Part shown: positions 24,562 to 34,192 of the stretch, piece after piece | Layout of the letters: every line of letters begins with the position of its first letter | How positions within the stretch are numbered: position 1 is the first letter of the stretch | Assembly (NCBI GenBank): GCA_041166085.1 | Contig: JBEEFP010000078.1 | Span: 31,215 to 95,214 of the forward strand | Direction of reading: 5' to 3' | Length of the DNA: 64,000 bases | Source of the DNA: JBEEFP01 sp041166085 | Lineage (GTDB): Bacteria > Actinomycetota > Acidimicrobiia > Acidimicrobiales > JAFATL01 | The notes under the pieces: generated by a model | What the model saw: the letters and a program-made list of their open reading frames with translations, nothing else | Told to the model about the DNA's origin: nothing | Databases searched by the model: none | Translations under genes and position numbers: made by a program

Positions 24562-25317
24562 ATGACCGCCGTGCGCACTGACGACCACCCGGGCGGCGTC
24601 CGCGTCCTGACCATGGACAGGCCGCCCGCCAACGCCATCAACGACGAGCTGCTGGTGGAGCTCGACGCGGCCCTGGCCGAGGCCAAGTACGACGATGCCG
24701 TACGCGCCGTCGTCCTCACCGGCGAGGGCCGCTTCTTCAGCGCCGGGTTCGACCTCAAGGCCGAGCGTCGGGACGGCGACGCGGTCACCAGTGCCGCCGA
24801 GCGGTACAAGGCGGCCAACCGCCGGCTCTTCGGGTTCCCCAAGCCGACCGTCGCCGCGATCAACGGCCATTGTGTCGCCGGCGGCTTCGTCCTGGCCATG
24901 GCGTGCGACCACCGCCTGGCGGCTGACGCCGGCTCCACCATCGGCGTCAACGAGGTGGCCATCGGCGCGGCCTGGCCCATCGCGGCCATGGAGATCATGC
25001 GGGCCCGCCTGCCGGACCGACTCCTCGCCGAGCTCATGCTCGGCGCCCGCCTCTACCCCGCGGCGGAAGCCGTGCGCCTCGGCCTGGCCGACCGCATCGT
25101 CCCACCGGCCGAGCTCGAATCCGACGCGCTCGAGCTCGCAGCCGACGTCGGCCGCCATCCGGCCGAGGTCTACGCCAACACCAAGGCCCGCCTCATCGGT
25201 GCCGCTCTCGCACGCATCGACGGTGCCACCCTCGAGGACGACCTCGCCATCTCCACGCTGTGGTCGACCGACTCGAGCCGCGCGGCGCGGCGCGCACACG
25301 TCGAAGGAAATCTCTAG
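24562..25317 (+). CDS. Crotonase-family protein lacking one catalytic glutamate
   Basis: 251 residues. The oxyanion motif FFSAGFDLKAE and fold are normal, but the first hydratase glutamate is replaced by F109 (VAGGFVLAMA); the second position is E131 (IGVNEVAIGAA). A classical syn-hydratase reaction therefore looks unlikely, and isomerase, hydrolase or lyase chemistry is possible. The GNA-type DRPPANAIND start is typical. Start ATG 24562 is divergent from the ferredoxin. Its stop overlaps the stop of the convergent cyclase fusion gene by three bases. Confidence 0.86.
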   Translation: MTAVRTDDHPGGVRVLTMDRPPANAINDELLVELDAALAEAKYDDAVRAVVLTGEGRFFSAGFDLKAERRDGDAVTSAAERYKAANRRLFGFPKPTVAAINGHCVAGGFVLAMACDHRLAADAGSTIGVNEVAIGAAWPIAAMEIMRARLPDRLLAELMLGARLYPAAEAVRLGLADRIVPPAELESDALELAADVGRHPAEVYANTKARLIGAALARIDGATLEDDLAISTLWSTDSSRAARRAHVEGNL

Positions 25318-26786
25318 CGTCTCGCCGCGGCCACCCGACGGGACAGCCGGGCGCCGGCTCTCGCGAGACGCGGGGTCCTCACCGCCATGGCGTCCATGGC
25401 CCGGTCACTGAAGGAGGTGGCCGGGGTCGTTGTCGCCAATGGAGCGGCGGCGTGCTGTAGCCGCTCGTCGACAGCCGCGAAGATCTGCCACTCGCCGGGG
25501 ACACCCTTGAGCGCGTGCCGCCCACGGTCCTCGAACTCGAGCTGCGATCCCACGACGAGGTCGCGCACGGTGCTGCTCACCAGGACTTCGCCGGCGCGGG
25601 CCATGGCGGCGACCCGCGCGGCCAGGTGCACTGCCATCCCGCCGATGTCCGCACCAATGACCTCGCACTCGCCCGTGTGGACGCCGGCCCGAATGGCGAG
25701 CCCGAGCGCGGCCATGTCGTCGGCGAGCTGACGCGCGCATTGGACGGCACGCGCCGGCGCGTCGAAGGTCACGAGGAACCCGTCCCCGAGCGTCTTGACC
25801 TCTGTGCCCCGATGCCGTTCGAGGGCACGGCGAACCACGGCGTCGTGGTCTTCGAGGAGGCCTCGCCATCGCCGGTCGCCTTCGGTGGCGGCCCGCTCCG
25901 TCGACCCGACGATGTCGGTGAACAGCACCGTCTTGAGCACCCGCTCTGTCTCCGCCGCGTGGCGGCTGCCGAGGACGAACTCCTCCACCGCGCCACAGAA
26001 CTCGTCGATGACCTCGCGCTCGAACACCACGTGGTTGTCGCCCGCGATCTCGACCATCTTGGCGTTGGGGATGTGGGCGGCGAGATACCGTCCGCCCTCG
26101 ACAGGGACAGTGCGGTCGCCGGTGCGGTGGAGCACGAGCGTCGGTACCTTGACGGACGGCAGTACCGATCTGACGTCCCACGTCCGAAGCGACTCCCAGA
26201 GCGCACGTGCCATCCCTGGGCTGGCACCGGTGCGCTCCCACACACCCCACATCTTGCGCTGCAGCGGGTCGTGCGCGAGGTCCGGGGCGAACACGTCGAT
26301 CGTGTTCCCCTCACCCCAAGACTGCAGGCACGTCCCGATGTGGTCGGCGCCCGCGGTCGAGAGCTCCGGTTCGCCGGGCGCGTCCGTCTTCGGGAAGGTG
26401 CCGTACAACACCAGGCCACGGGTGCGCTCCGGATAGGTCGCGGCGAAGAGGATCGCGATGGGCCCGCCCTCGGAGATCCCGTCGATAACCGCTTGCTGCA
26501 CACCAGCGGCGTCCATGACCGCGCGGATGTCGTCCATACGCTCGTCGACGCTCGGAGCGCCCGCCACGGGATCGGAACAGCCGGTGCCCCGCTTGTCGAA
26601 GAAGATCACGCGGCAGAAACGGGTCAGGTTGGTGATGAGCCGGTAGAAGAGCGGCTCCGCCCAGAGCGTCTCCACGTTGGAGACGAACCCGGGCACCATC
26701 ACCAGGTCGAAAGGTCCGTCGCCGATCACCTGGTAGGCGATGCTCACGCCGTGGCTGTCTGCATACTGCGTCTTCGGCTGCTGCAC
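25314..26786 (-). CDS. Fusion of alpha/beta hydrolase and class III adenylate/guanylate cyclase
   Basis: 490 residues using the GTG at 26786 (MQQPKTQYADSHGVSIAYQV); an ATG 84 bases upstream gives a basic extension absent from relatives and would meet the divergent gene. Residues about 10-280 form an alpha/beta hydrolase (DKRGTGCSDP, nucleophile in IDGISEGGPIA, HVVFER). From about 300 a cyclase domain follows: LFTDIVGSTERAA carries the first metal aspartate, KTLGDGFLVTFD the second, and VIGADIGGMAVHLAARV the transition-state region. Such proteins make cAMP; the hydrolase half may sense a lipid or ester. Several similar proteins occur in mycobacteria. Confidence 0.88.
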   Translation of the reverse strand: MQQPKTQYADSHGVSIAYQVIGDGPFDLVMVPGFVSNVETLWAEPLFYRLITNLTRFCRVIFFDKRGTGCSDPVAGAPSVDERMDDIRAVMDAAGVQQAVIDGISEGGPIAILFAATYPERTRGLVLYGTFPKTDAPGEPELSTAGADHIGTCLQSWGEGNTIDVFAPDLAHDPLQRKMWGVWERTGASPGMARALWESLRTWDVRSVLPSVKVPTLVLHRTGDRTVPVEGGRYLAAHIPNAKMVEIAGDNHVVFEREVIDEFCGAVEEFVLGSRHAAETERVLKTVLFTDIVGSTERAATEGDRRWRGLLEDHDAVVRRALERHRGTEVKTLGDGFLVTFDAPARAVQCARQLADDMAALGLAIRAGVHTGECEVIGADIGGMAVHLAARVAAMARAGEVLVSSTVRDLVVGSQLEFEDRGRHALKGVPGEWQIFAAVDERLQHAAAPLATTTPATSFSDRAMDAMAVRTPRLARAGARLSRRVAAARR

Positions 26787-26836
26787 CGTGGCCCCCAGGT
26801 ACCGCCGTCGTCCTGAACCCAGGATACCGCCGGACC

Positions 26837-26842
26837 TAAGGT
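26837..26842 (+). promoter_or_regulatory. Putative -10 element with leadered transcript, LLM gene
   Basis: TAAGGT lies 30 bases before the GTG at 26873. Unlike most genes in this window, there is a strong ribosome-binding site (GAGGAGG at 26861-26867). Confidence 0.35.
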
Positions 26843-26872
26843 GACGGCCGAACCGGCGGCGAGGAGGCACGC

Positions 26873-27955
26873 GTGAAGTTCGGGCTGCTGTACGAGATGG
26901 AGATGCCCGCGGAGATGGGCGCCAGCGAGTACGACATCTTCTGGCAGGCCATCGAGCAGACCAAGCTCGCCGAGCAGGTGGGCTTCGACTACGTGTGGGC
27001 CGTCGAGCACCACTTCCTCGAGGGCTTCAGCCACAGCTCGGCGCCGGAGATATTCCTGGCGACCGTGGCCCAGCACACGTCGACCATCCGCATCGGCCAC
27101 GGGGTGTGCCTCATGCCGATCCCGTTCAACCATCCAGCGCGCATCGCGGAGCGGACGGCGACGCTCGACATCTACACGAACGGTCGCCTCGACGTCGGCA
27201 CCGGGCGCTCCATCACCATGGAGGAGCTGGGCGGCTTCGACATCAGCCCCGACGACTCCAAGCCCATGTGGGACGAGGCCGTGCGCATGCTCCCGAAGAT
27301 GTGGACGGAGCACGAGTTCCCGGGCTTCGAGGGCAAGTACGTCAAGATGCCGCCGCGCGTCGTGGTCCCCAAGCCGCTGCAGAAGCCCCACCCGCCGATG
27401 TGGATGGCCTGCACCAGCCCGCCCAGCTTCGTGACCGCGGGCGAGTACGGGCTCGGCGTGCTGTGCTTCACCGTCGGCGAGCCGGGCGAGCTGGCCAAGA
27501 CCATCGGCTCCTACAGGGAGGCGATCAAGAACGCAACACCCATCGGGTCGTTCGTCAACGAGCAGGTGGCCGCCTTCACCGTGCTGCATTGCGGCCAGGA
27601 CGATGCCGCCGCTCGCCAACGCGGGGGCGAGGCTGCCATCTGGTACTTCGGAAAGCTCTTCGAGTACTTCGGCGAGATCGCCGCCTACGAGGGCTACCGC
27701 GACTACCGGAAGCGGGCCGAGGACTCGAAGTTCTTCTACGAGGAGCAGGTGCGGGAGAAGCTCATCACCAACCTGGTGGACCGCGCTGTCATCTGCGCCG
27801 GCGACCCCGACACGTGCACGGAGATCGTGAAGCAGTACCAGGCGCAGGGCGCCGACCAGTTCCTCGGGATCGTGCAAGTCGGGACGATCCCCCACGAAGA
27901 CGTCATGGAGAGCATTCGCACCTTCGGCGAGGAAGTCATCCCGCGCTTCAAGTAG
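26873..27955 (+). CDS. LLM-class flavin-dependent oxidoreductase
   Basis: 360 residues, luciferase-like TIM barrel. The beginning MKFGLLYEMEMP and WAVEHHFLEGFSHSSAP, the phosphate-binding area and TNGRLDVGTGRS match the family; F420 or FMN cannot be distinguished by eye. The GTG start has a good Shine-Dalgarno (GAGGAGG, spacing 5). In M. tuberculosis an LLM enzyme (Rv3520c) adjoins the DUF35/ltp4/ltp3 cluster; here the LLM gene is 16 kb from the corresponding genes, so a shared pathway is only a possibility. Divergent from the cyclase fusion. Confidence 0.9.
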   Translation: MKFGLLYEMEMPAEMGASEYDIFWQAIEQTKLAEQVGFDYVWAVEHHFLEGFSHSSAPEIFLATVAQHTSTIRIGHGVCLMPIPFNHPARIAERTATLDIYTNGRLDVGTGRSITMEELGGFDISPDDSKPMWDEAVRMLPKMWTEHEFPGFEGKYVKMPPRVVVPKPLQKPHPPMWMACTSPPSFVTAGEYGLGVLCFTVGEPGELAKTIGSYREAIKNATPIGSFVNEQVAAFTVLHCGQDDAAARQRGGEAAIWYFGKLFEYFGEIAAYEGYRDYRKRAEDSKFFYEEQVREKLITNLVDRAVICAGDPDTCTEIVKQYQAQGADQFLGIVQVGTIPHEDVMESIRTFGEEVIPRFK

Positions 27956-27965
27956 ACCTAGCCGC

Positions 27966-29012
27966 GTGTGGCGGATTGCGTTTCGGGATCTCCAATGGCG
28001 GCGGCGCCGCTTCATCATCGCTCTGGTCGCAACGGGCCTCGTCTTCTCCCTCACCCTGCTGATCTCCGCGACGAGCCGCGGCATCAAGGGCGAGGCGGGG
28101 AAGATCCTCGGCGTCATCGGCGCCGACTCGTGGCTCGTCGCCAAGGGCACGGCTGGTCCGTTCACCACCACGACCGCCGTGCAGGCGTCCGCCGCCGAGC
28201 AGATCGGCCGGTTGCCCGGCGTGCGCCGGGCCGATCCGCTCATCGTCCTGCACACGACGATGCGTCAGGACCGGGTGCGCGACATCAACCTCATCGGCTA
28301 CCGCGTCGGCGGCATCGGTGCGCCGCCCGTGTCCAAGGGCCGCGCCATCACAGGGCCCGGTGAGGCCGTCGCCGACACGAAGCTCAAGCTCCCCGTCGGC
28401 GCCACCATCGAGCTGGCCGGTCATTCGCTGAAGGTCGTCGGCGTCGCTCGCGGGGTCACGTTCTTCTACGGCATCCCCACCGTCTTCACGACCCTCGGCG
28501 ACACACAGCAGATCGCCTTCGCCGGCCTCCCCATCGCCATGACCATCGCCACGCGCGGTGTCCCGCGCACGGTGCCGTCCGGCTTCGATGTGCAGACGCC
28601 CGCGCAGGTCGAGAAGGACCTGCAGCGCCCGCTCGCCAACGGCAGCGAGTCCATCGCCTTCATCAACGTGCTGTTGTGGCTGGTCGCCATCGGCATCATC
28701 GGCTCGATCGTCTACCTATCCGCCCTCGAGCGGCTGCGCGACTTCGCGGTGCTGAAGGCCACGGGCGCCAACACGAGGTCGTTGTTCGTGGGCCTGGCCA
28801 TGGAGGCGATGGTGGTGTCGGTCGGCGCCGCCCTCATCGCCGCCGTCCTCGCGCGCCTCCTCGCGCCGGGCATGCACTTCGCGGTCGAGTTCGCCAACAG
28901 CGACCTGGCCCGCCTGCTCGTCATCGCGCTGGGAGTCGGCTTCCTGTCGAGCCTGGCCGGCTTGCGGCGGGCCGTCGGCGTCGACCCGGCACTCGCGTTC
29001 GGTGGCACCTGA
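27966..29012 (+). CDS. ABC transporter permease, FtsX/MacB type
   Basis: 348 residues from GTG 27966. One N-terminal membrane helix (RRFIIALVATGLVFSLTLLI), a periplasmic/extracellular domain of about 200 residues, then three helices near residues 240-345 with the FtsX-like ERLRDFAVLKATGAN loop. This is the 1+3 topology of MacB/LolC/DevC-like permeases, used for export or mechanotransmission. It is immediately followed by an ATPase gene with a fused cyclic-nucleotide domain. A UPF0014-like sequence is not seen, so it is distinct from FetB. Substrate unknown. Confidence 0.88.
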   Translation: MWRIAFRDLQWRRRRFIIALVATGLVFSLTLLISATSRGIKGEAGKILGVIGADSWLVAKGTAGPFTTTTAVQASAAEQIGRLPGVRRADPLIVLHTTMRQDRVRDINLIGYRVGGIGAPPVSKGRAITGPGEAVADTKLKLPVGATIELAGHSLKVVGVARGVTFFYGIPTVFTTLGDTQQIAFAGLPIAMTIATRGVPRTVPSGFDVQTPAQVEKDLQRPLANGSESIAFINVLLWLVAIGIIGSIVYLSALERLRDFAVLKATGANTRSLFVGLAMEAMVVSVGAALIAAVLARLLAPGMHFAVEFANSDLARLLVIALGVGFLSSLAGLRRAVGVDPALAFGGT

Positions 29013-29016
29013 CCCG

Positions 29017-29989
<973 letters not shown>

Positions 29990-29997
<8 letters not shown>

Positions 29998-30976
29998 TGG
30001 CGATGGGGTTGAGCGGGGACCCCACGCCGTTGACGACGGGCAGCGGGGCGGCGACGAGGAAGCATTCGTAGACGCCGTCGGCCGCGCAGTCCTCGGCGAG
30101 GGCGTCGAGGTCGAAGAGCTCGCCGAGGAGCAGCCCGAGATCGCGCAGGGCGCCCACGTGCAGGGCCATCGGTGGCATTCCCTCTTCCGGCGGGACGACC
30201 TCGACGGCGAGCGTGTCGGTGGCGAGGAAGGCCACGTCCCGCTCGGCCAGCCACGGCACGCAGCGAGGTGAGACGCCGGGCAGGTTGCCGTATCCGGGCC
30301 GCTCGCCCCCGCGCGCCTGGTCCATCCACCACCCGAGCCAACCGGTGCGCACCATCAGCACGTCGCCGGCGCGCACGTCGACGCCCTGCGCGGCGGCCGC
30401 CGCGTCCAGGTGCTCGGGCCCGATGGCGAATCGGGCCGGGAGGCGGTCGCCGCCCTGGTGCCTGGCCACATCGAGAAGCACACCCCGTCCCACGATGCCG
30501 TCGGCCAGATGATGCACGCCGAGACGCTTGGCCCCGCTGTGCGACGTGACCACGCCCGCCCAGTAGCCGTTGTACAGGCGACCGCCCGCGCCGAAGTGCG
30601 ACAAGGCGTCGATCTGCGTGGTCGCCTGCAGGTTGAGCACCAGGTAGTCGTCGCTGTACTGCAGTCCCTGCTCGCCGAGCACCTTGTCGCCTGTCGTGGA
30701 CTCGAACAGGTGCAGCGGCTCCGAGCGGTACCCGGGCGTCGGCGGTCCGCCGATGGGCAGGGCGAGCGAGAAGCGCTTGCCTGTGCGCACGAGCGCCGCG
30801 GCCGCCGCGACCTGGGTGGCCGTGAGCAGGTTGGCCGTGCCCCGCTGGTCGTGCTCGCCCCACCGACCCCAGTTGTTGTGCTCGCCCGCCTTGGCGTTCT
30901 CGACCTTCCCGTGCTCGTCGACGGTGTAGGACGGCGGCTTCCACGCCGCCATCGGCTGATCGGGGACGTCTCGCAT
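29990..30976 (-). CDS. Cyclase-family (kynurenine-formamidase-like) hydrolase
   Basis: 328 residues from ATG 30976; the longer frame starting at 31054 overlaps the SDR and is not supported. Family features: WGRWGEHDQRGTANLL near residue 35, TTQIDALSHFGAGGRLYNGYW corresponding to the HxGTxxDxxxH metal loop, and DVLMVRTGWLGWW. The first histidine of the loop is replaced (LQATTQID), leaving aspartate and a later histidine. It should be a metal hydrolase of cyclic or amide substrates. It overlaps the end of the ABC-ATPase gene on the other strand by 8 bases and follows an SDR. Confidence 0.82.
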
Positions 30977-30983
30977 CAGCGCA

Positions 30984-31748
30984 TCATGCCCTGAGCGACA
31001 GCGGGAACTGCGCGGTGGCACCACCGTCGACCGCGAGGGTCTGACCGGTGACATAACTCGCGAGGTCGGACGCGAGGAACGTCACCGCCTTCGCGATCTC
31101 ATCCGGTTCGGCTTGGCGCCCGAGGGGGATGGCCTTGGCTCCTTCCGCCAGCCGTTCGGTAGTCGTCCGTTCGAGCACGCGCGGCGTCAGCACCGCGCCC
31201 GGCGCGACCGCGTTCACCCGCACGCGCGACGACGCCAGCTCGAGCGCCAGCGTCTTCACCAGCGCGATGAGCCCGGCCTTGGCCGCGCCGTAGGGACCAT
31301 GGTTGGGCGCGCCGGTCAACCCACTGACGGACGCGACCGCCACGAAGGCGCCGCCGGTGCCCGCGTCGACCATCACCCGGCCCGCGGCCTGCGCGAAAAG
31401 GAAGACGTGACGGAGGACGAGGTCGAACGACGCATCCCATTCCTCGTCGGTGAAATCGAGCATGCGTCCCCACCGCGCCTCGCCGATGATGTCCACGCAG
31501 ACGTCGAGCCCGCCGAACTCGGCGACGGTCGCGTGCACGGCCGCCTCCACGTCCGTGCGCTTGCGCGCGTCGATGACGATGGGGACGCCACCAACTTCCT
31601 CGGCGACAGCGGTGGCGCGCGCTTCGTCGTTGTCGACGCAGGCCACGCGCGCGCCCGCCTCGTGCAGCGCCAGCGCGCAGGCACGGCCGATGCCCTGGCC
31701 CGCGCCGGCCACGAGTGCGCGCTTGCCCGCCAGTCCCAGGTCGAGCAC
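30984..31748 (-). CDS. SDR-family oxidoreductase
   Basis: 254 residues with a GTG start at 31748, two bases after the stop of the hydrolase gene. Cofactor motif GAGQGIGRACALAL near residue 14 and DNDEARAT (acidic, suggesting NAD(H)); catalytic serine in VASVSGLTG and Y-x3-K in YGAAKAGL, with the PGxxxTP loop in VAPGAVLTPR. C-terminal VTGQTLAVDGGA is the classical SDR ending. Part of a minus-strand operon hydrolase-SDR-cyclase-family protein. Substrate unknown; a hydroxyacyl or steroid alcohol would fit. Confidence 0.9.
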   Translation of the reverse strand: MLDLGLAGKRALVAGAGQGIGRACALALHEAGARVACVDNDEARATAVAEEVGGVPIVIDARKRTDVEAAVHATVAEFGGLDVCVDIIGEARWGRMLDFTDEEWDASFDLVLRHVFLFAQAAGRVMVDAGTGGAFVAVASVSGLTGAPNHGPYGAAKAGLIALVKTLALELASSRVRVNAVAPGAVLTPRVLERTTTERLAEGAKAIPLGRQAEPDEIAKAVTFLASDLASYVTGQTLAVDGGATAQFPLSLRA

Positions 31749-31750
31749 CG

Positions 31751-32641
31751 CTACCAGCCGATCTCGGTGAGGAACCCGCGCACGAGTGACACCGTCGACG
31801 CCGGGTTGTCCCCCGCCGCCAGGTGACCCGCCTTGTCCACCGTCTCCAGCCGCGCGTTGGGGATGACATCCGCCACCTCTTCGGCGCCCTCGCCCGACAG
31901 CACATCGCTCATGGCGCCCCGCAGGACGAGGACCGGGCAGCGCAGCTCGGCCGCCTCCTCCTCCAGGCCCTCGAGGATGGTGCGCCAGTTGTCCCCGACG
32001 CCGCCTTCGGCCTTGAGCCGCTTGCCGAGCGAGTGCTTCCAGACCCATCTCCCGTCGGGCCGCTGGCGGAGGTTCCGGGACAGGCTCTCCGGCCGCACTT
32101 CCTTGCGGTTGGGCAAGTAGGCCGAGATCTCCTTCGCCGCGTCCTCGAGCGAAGCGAACGAGTCGTGCGCCTGCATGAAGCCGATGATCTTGCGCACGCC
32201 CTCCTCCTCCAAGCGGTGACCGACGTCGATGAGCACGATGGCCTCGACCAGCTCGGGATGGCGCGACGCGAAGGTGATGCTGGTCATGCCCCCGAGGGAC
32301 GCGCCCACGAGCACCGCCCGCTCGACGCCGAAGTGGGCGAGCAGCGGCGGCACGCTCGCCGCGAACGCGTGGCGGCCGAACTCCTCGAGCGGGTCGCTGT
32401 CGCCGTGGCCGGGCAGGTCGGGCGCCAGCACGTAGTGATCGGCGCCCATGGTCCGCCCGAGCTCCTCGTACATGTAGGCGGTCTGGCCGCCGCCGTGCAG
32501 GCACACGACGGGACGGGCACCCACCGCGCCCCACTCGAGGTAGTGGACCTGGCGACCCTCGACCAGGGTGAACCCGCTGCGACCGCCCGGGGGCACGTCG
32601 TGGCGGGGGGCGAGCACGGCGGCAACGTCGTCGTCTTCCAC
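31751..32641 (-). CDS. Alpha/beta hydrolase
   Basis: 296 residues, GTG start at 32641. Oxyanion loop CLHGGGQTAYMY, nucleophile S115 in LVGASLGGMT, acid in RGAMSDVLSG and histidine H273-like in DKAGHLAAGDNP. No signal peptide, so cytoplasmic. The cap region resembles C-C bond hydrolases and esterases; meta-cleavage-product hydrolase activity is possible but there is no dioxygenase nearby. A TAATCA hexamer (32654-32649, minus strand) lies 7 bases before the GTG, consistent with leaderless transcription. Divergent from the DUF2889 gene. Confidence 0.88.
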   Translation of the reverse strand: MEDDDVAAVLAPRHDVPPGGRSGFTLVEGRQVHYLEWGAVGARPVVCLHGGGQTAYMYEELGRTMGADHYVLAPDLPGHGDSDPLEEFGRHAFAASVPPLLAHFGVERAVLVGASLGGMTSITFASRHPELVEAIVLIDVGHRLEEEGVRKIIGFMQAHDSFASLEDAAKEISAYLPNRKEVRPESLSRNLRQRPDGRWVWKHSLGKRLKAEGGVGDNWRTILEGLEEEAAELRCPVLVLRGAMSDVLSGEGAEEVADVIPNARLETVDKAGHLAAGDNPASTVSLVRGFLTEIGW

Positions 32642-32658
32642 TGGTCCATGATTAGTCG

Positions 32659-33411
32659 ATGGACGGACCTGACGAGTCGGCCCCGCCGGGGTACCGGCGC
32701 CGCATCCAGCTCACCGCGCCCGACGACCGCACCGTTGTTGCGGATCTGGAGGACGACTTCCACCGCTTCCGTCTCACGTTCTCCCACGACGGGGAGGCCA
32801 TCACCGCCCTCGACGGTGAGGCCATCCGCTACCCGTGGTCGACGTGCCCCGAGGCCGAGGCCCGTCTCGGTTCCCTCATCGGGACGCCGCTGGCCGATCG
32901 CTGCACCGCGGTCGCGAAGCACGACGACCCGCGCGCCAACTGCACCCACCTGTTCGACCTGGCCGGCCTGTGCTCGACCCACGCCTTCGCTGCTCGCTCG
33001 GAACGGCGGTACGACGCCTACGTCCCCGAGGCCGTCGAGCGTCGCACCCGCCCCGTCCTCTGGCGGGACGGCGTGCCCGTCCTCGAATGGGACGTCGAGA
33101 AGCGCACGGTCATCGGTGGCACCGCGCCGTTCCAGGGTGTCTCGCTGACCGGCGGGTTCGTGCGCTGGGTCGACGACGAGCTCGACCCCGAGATGGCGGA
33201 GGCCGCCATCGTCCTGCGCCGGGCCTGGGACATCGCCCGGGCGCGCGGCCGCGACCTCGATCACATGACCGACGCCCGTCCCCTCGCCGAGCTCCTCCCC
33301 GGCGCCTGCTTCACCATGCAGCCCGAGACAGCGGCCCGGGCCGGCCGCATGAAGGGCACCGCCCGCGACTTCGCCGACCACCCCGAGCGGCTCCTGTCCG
33401 ACCTGTCCTGA
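32659..33411 (+). CDS. DUF2889 family protein
   Basis: 250 residues starting at ATG 32659. DUF2889 features are recognisable: GYRRRIQL near the start, DDFHRFRLTFSHD, the RANCTHLFDLAGL box, and a helical C-terminus ending HPERLLSDL. The biochemical role is unknown; relatives sit with steroid, camphor or acyl-CoA catabolism genes in actinobacteria and proteobacteria. The conserved cysteine and histidine of the ANCTHL box suggest metal binding, which is inference. Convergent with an SDR gene 8 bases away. Confidence 0.8.
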   Translation: MDGPDESAPPGYRRRIQLTAPDDRTVVADLEDDFHRFRLTFSHDGEAITALDGEAIRYPWSTCPEAEARLGSLIGTPLADRCTAVAKHDDPRANCTHLFDLAGLCSTHAFAARSERRYDAYVPEAVERRTRPVLWRDGVPVLEWDVEKRTVIGGTAPFQGVSLTGGFVRWVDDELDPEMAEAAIVLRRAWDIARARGRDLDHMTDARPLAELLPGACFTMQPETAARAGRMKGTARDFADHPERLLSDLS

Positions 33412-33419
33412 GCGCGCTC

Positions 33420-34169
33420 CTACAAGGGTGTGAACGAGCCGTCGGACGTGCGGTGCCAACCGGCGGCGGCCCAGTTGCCGCCGTCGACGTGGATGGTGGT
33501 GCCGGTCACGAAGCGGGACAGGTCGCTGGCAAGGAAGACGGCCGCGCCGGCGACGTCGTCGACGTGGCCCTGGTTCGGCAGGGGCGTCTTGACTGCGAGG
33601 GGCCCGACACCCGGCGTCGGGATGTCGTCGGGCGCGATGCAGTTGACACGGATGCGGCGCTCGCCCAGCTCGAGGGCGAGGCTCTTGGTGAGGTTGGCGA
33701 CCGCCGCCTTCATCGCCGCATAGACGGCGAAGCCGGGACCGGCCCGGTGGGCCTCGATGGACGTGACGTTGATGATCGAGCCCCCGTCGGTCATCTTGGG
33801 CCCGCACGCCCGCACGAAATGGGTGACGCTCGAGAAGTTCTCGTCCATCAGTGCCTGCTGCGCGCGCGAACTGACCTCCGAGAACGGCGCCTTGAACGTC
33901 CCGCCTGCGTTGTTCACCAGCACGTCGACCCGGTCGAGACCGGCCACGAACGCGGCGACCGCGGCCTCGTCCCGCACGTCGAGCACGCCGTGCAAACCGT
34001 CGGCGCCGACCTCGAGCGACGCCAGCCGCTCGCCGTCGCGGTCGCAGGCCGCGACCGTCGCGCCGAAGGCGGTGAAGGCCTCGGCGATGGCCCGCCCGAT
34101 CCCCTGGGCTGCGCCGGTGACGACGGCCACCCTGCCCGTCAGCAGCACGGATCCTGGCTCGATGGGCAC
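33420..34169 (-). CDS. SDR-family oxidoreductase
   Basis: 249 residues from GTG 34169. Cofactor motif VVTGAAQGIGRAIAE (about residues 16-30), aspartate after the second strand (ACDRDG, suggesting NAD(H)), NNAGGTFKAPF, catalytic serine in INVTSIEAHR and Y-x3-K in YAAMKAAV. C-terminus FVTGTTIHVDGGNW. Divergent from a CoA ligase; a TAGTCT hexamer (34184-34179, minus strand) lies 9 bases ahead of the GTG. Probably oxidises a hydroxy-acyl or alcohol intermediate produced via the ligase. Confidence 0.9.
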   Translation of the reverse strand: MPIEPGSVLLTGRVAVVTGAAQGIGRAIAEAFTAFGATVAACDRDGERLASLEVGADGLHGVLDVRDEAAVAAFVAGLDRVDVLVNNAGGTFKAPFSEVSSRAQQALMDENFSSVTHFVRACGPKMTDGGSIINVTSIEAHRAGPGFAVYAAMKAAVANLTKSLALELGERRIRVNCIAPDDIPTPGVGPLAVKTPLPNQGHVDDVAGAAVFLASDLSRFVTGTTIHVDGGNWAAAGWHRTSDGSFTPL

Positions 34170-34192
34170 TGGCGGGCGAGACTAGCGATCCC

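Noticed and set aside
26787..26870. ATG start for the hydrolase-cyclase fusion
   Set aside because: Arg/Gly-rich extension without homology that would leave only two bases to the divergent gene; the GTG at 26786 gives the standard beginning.
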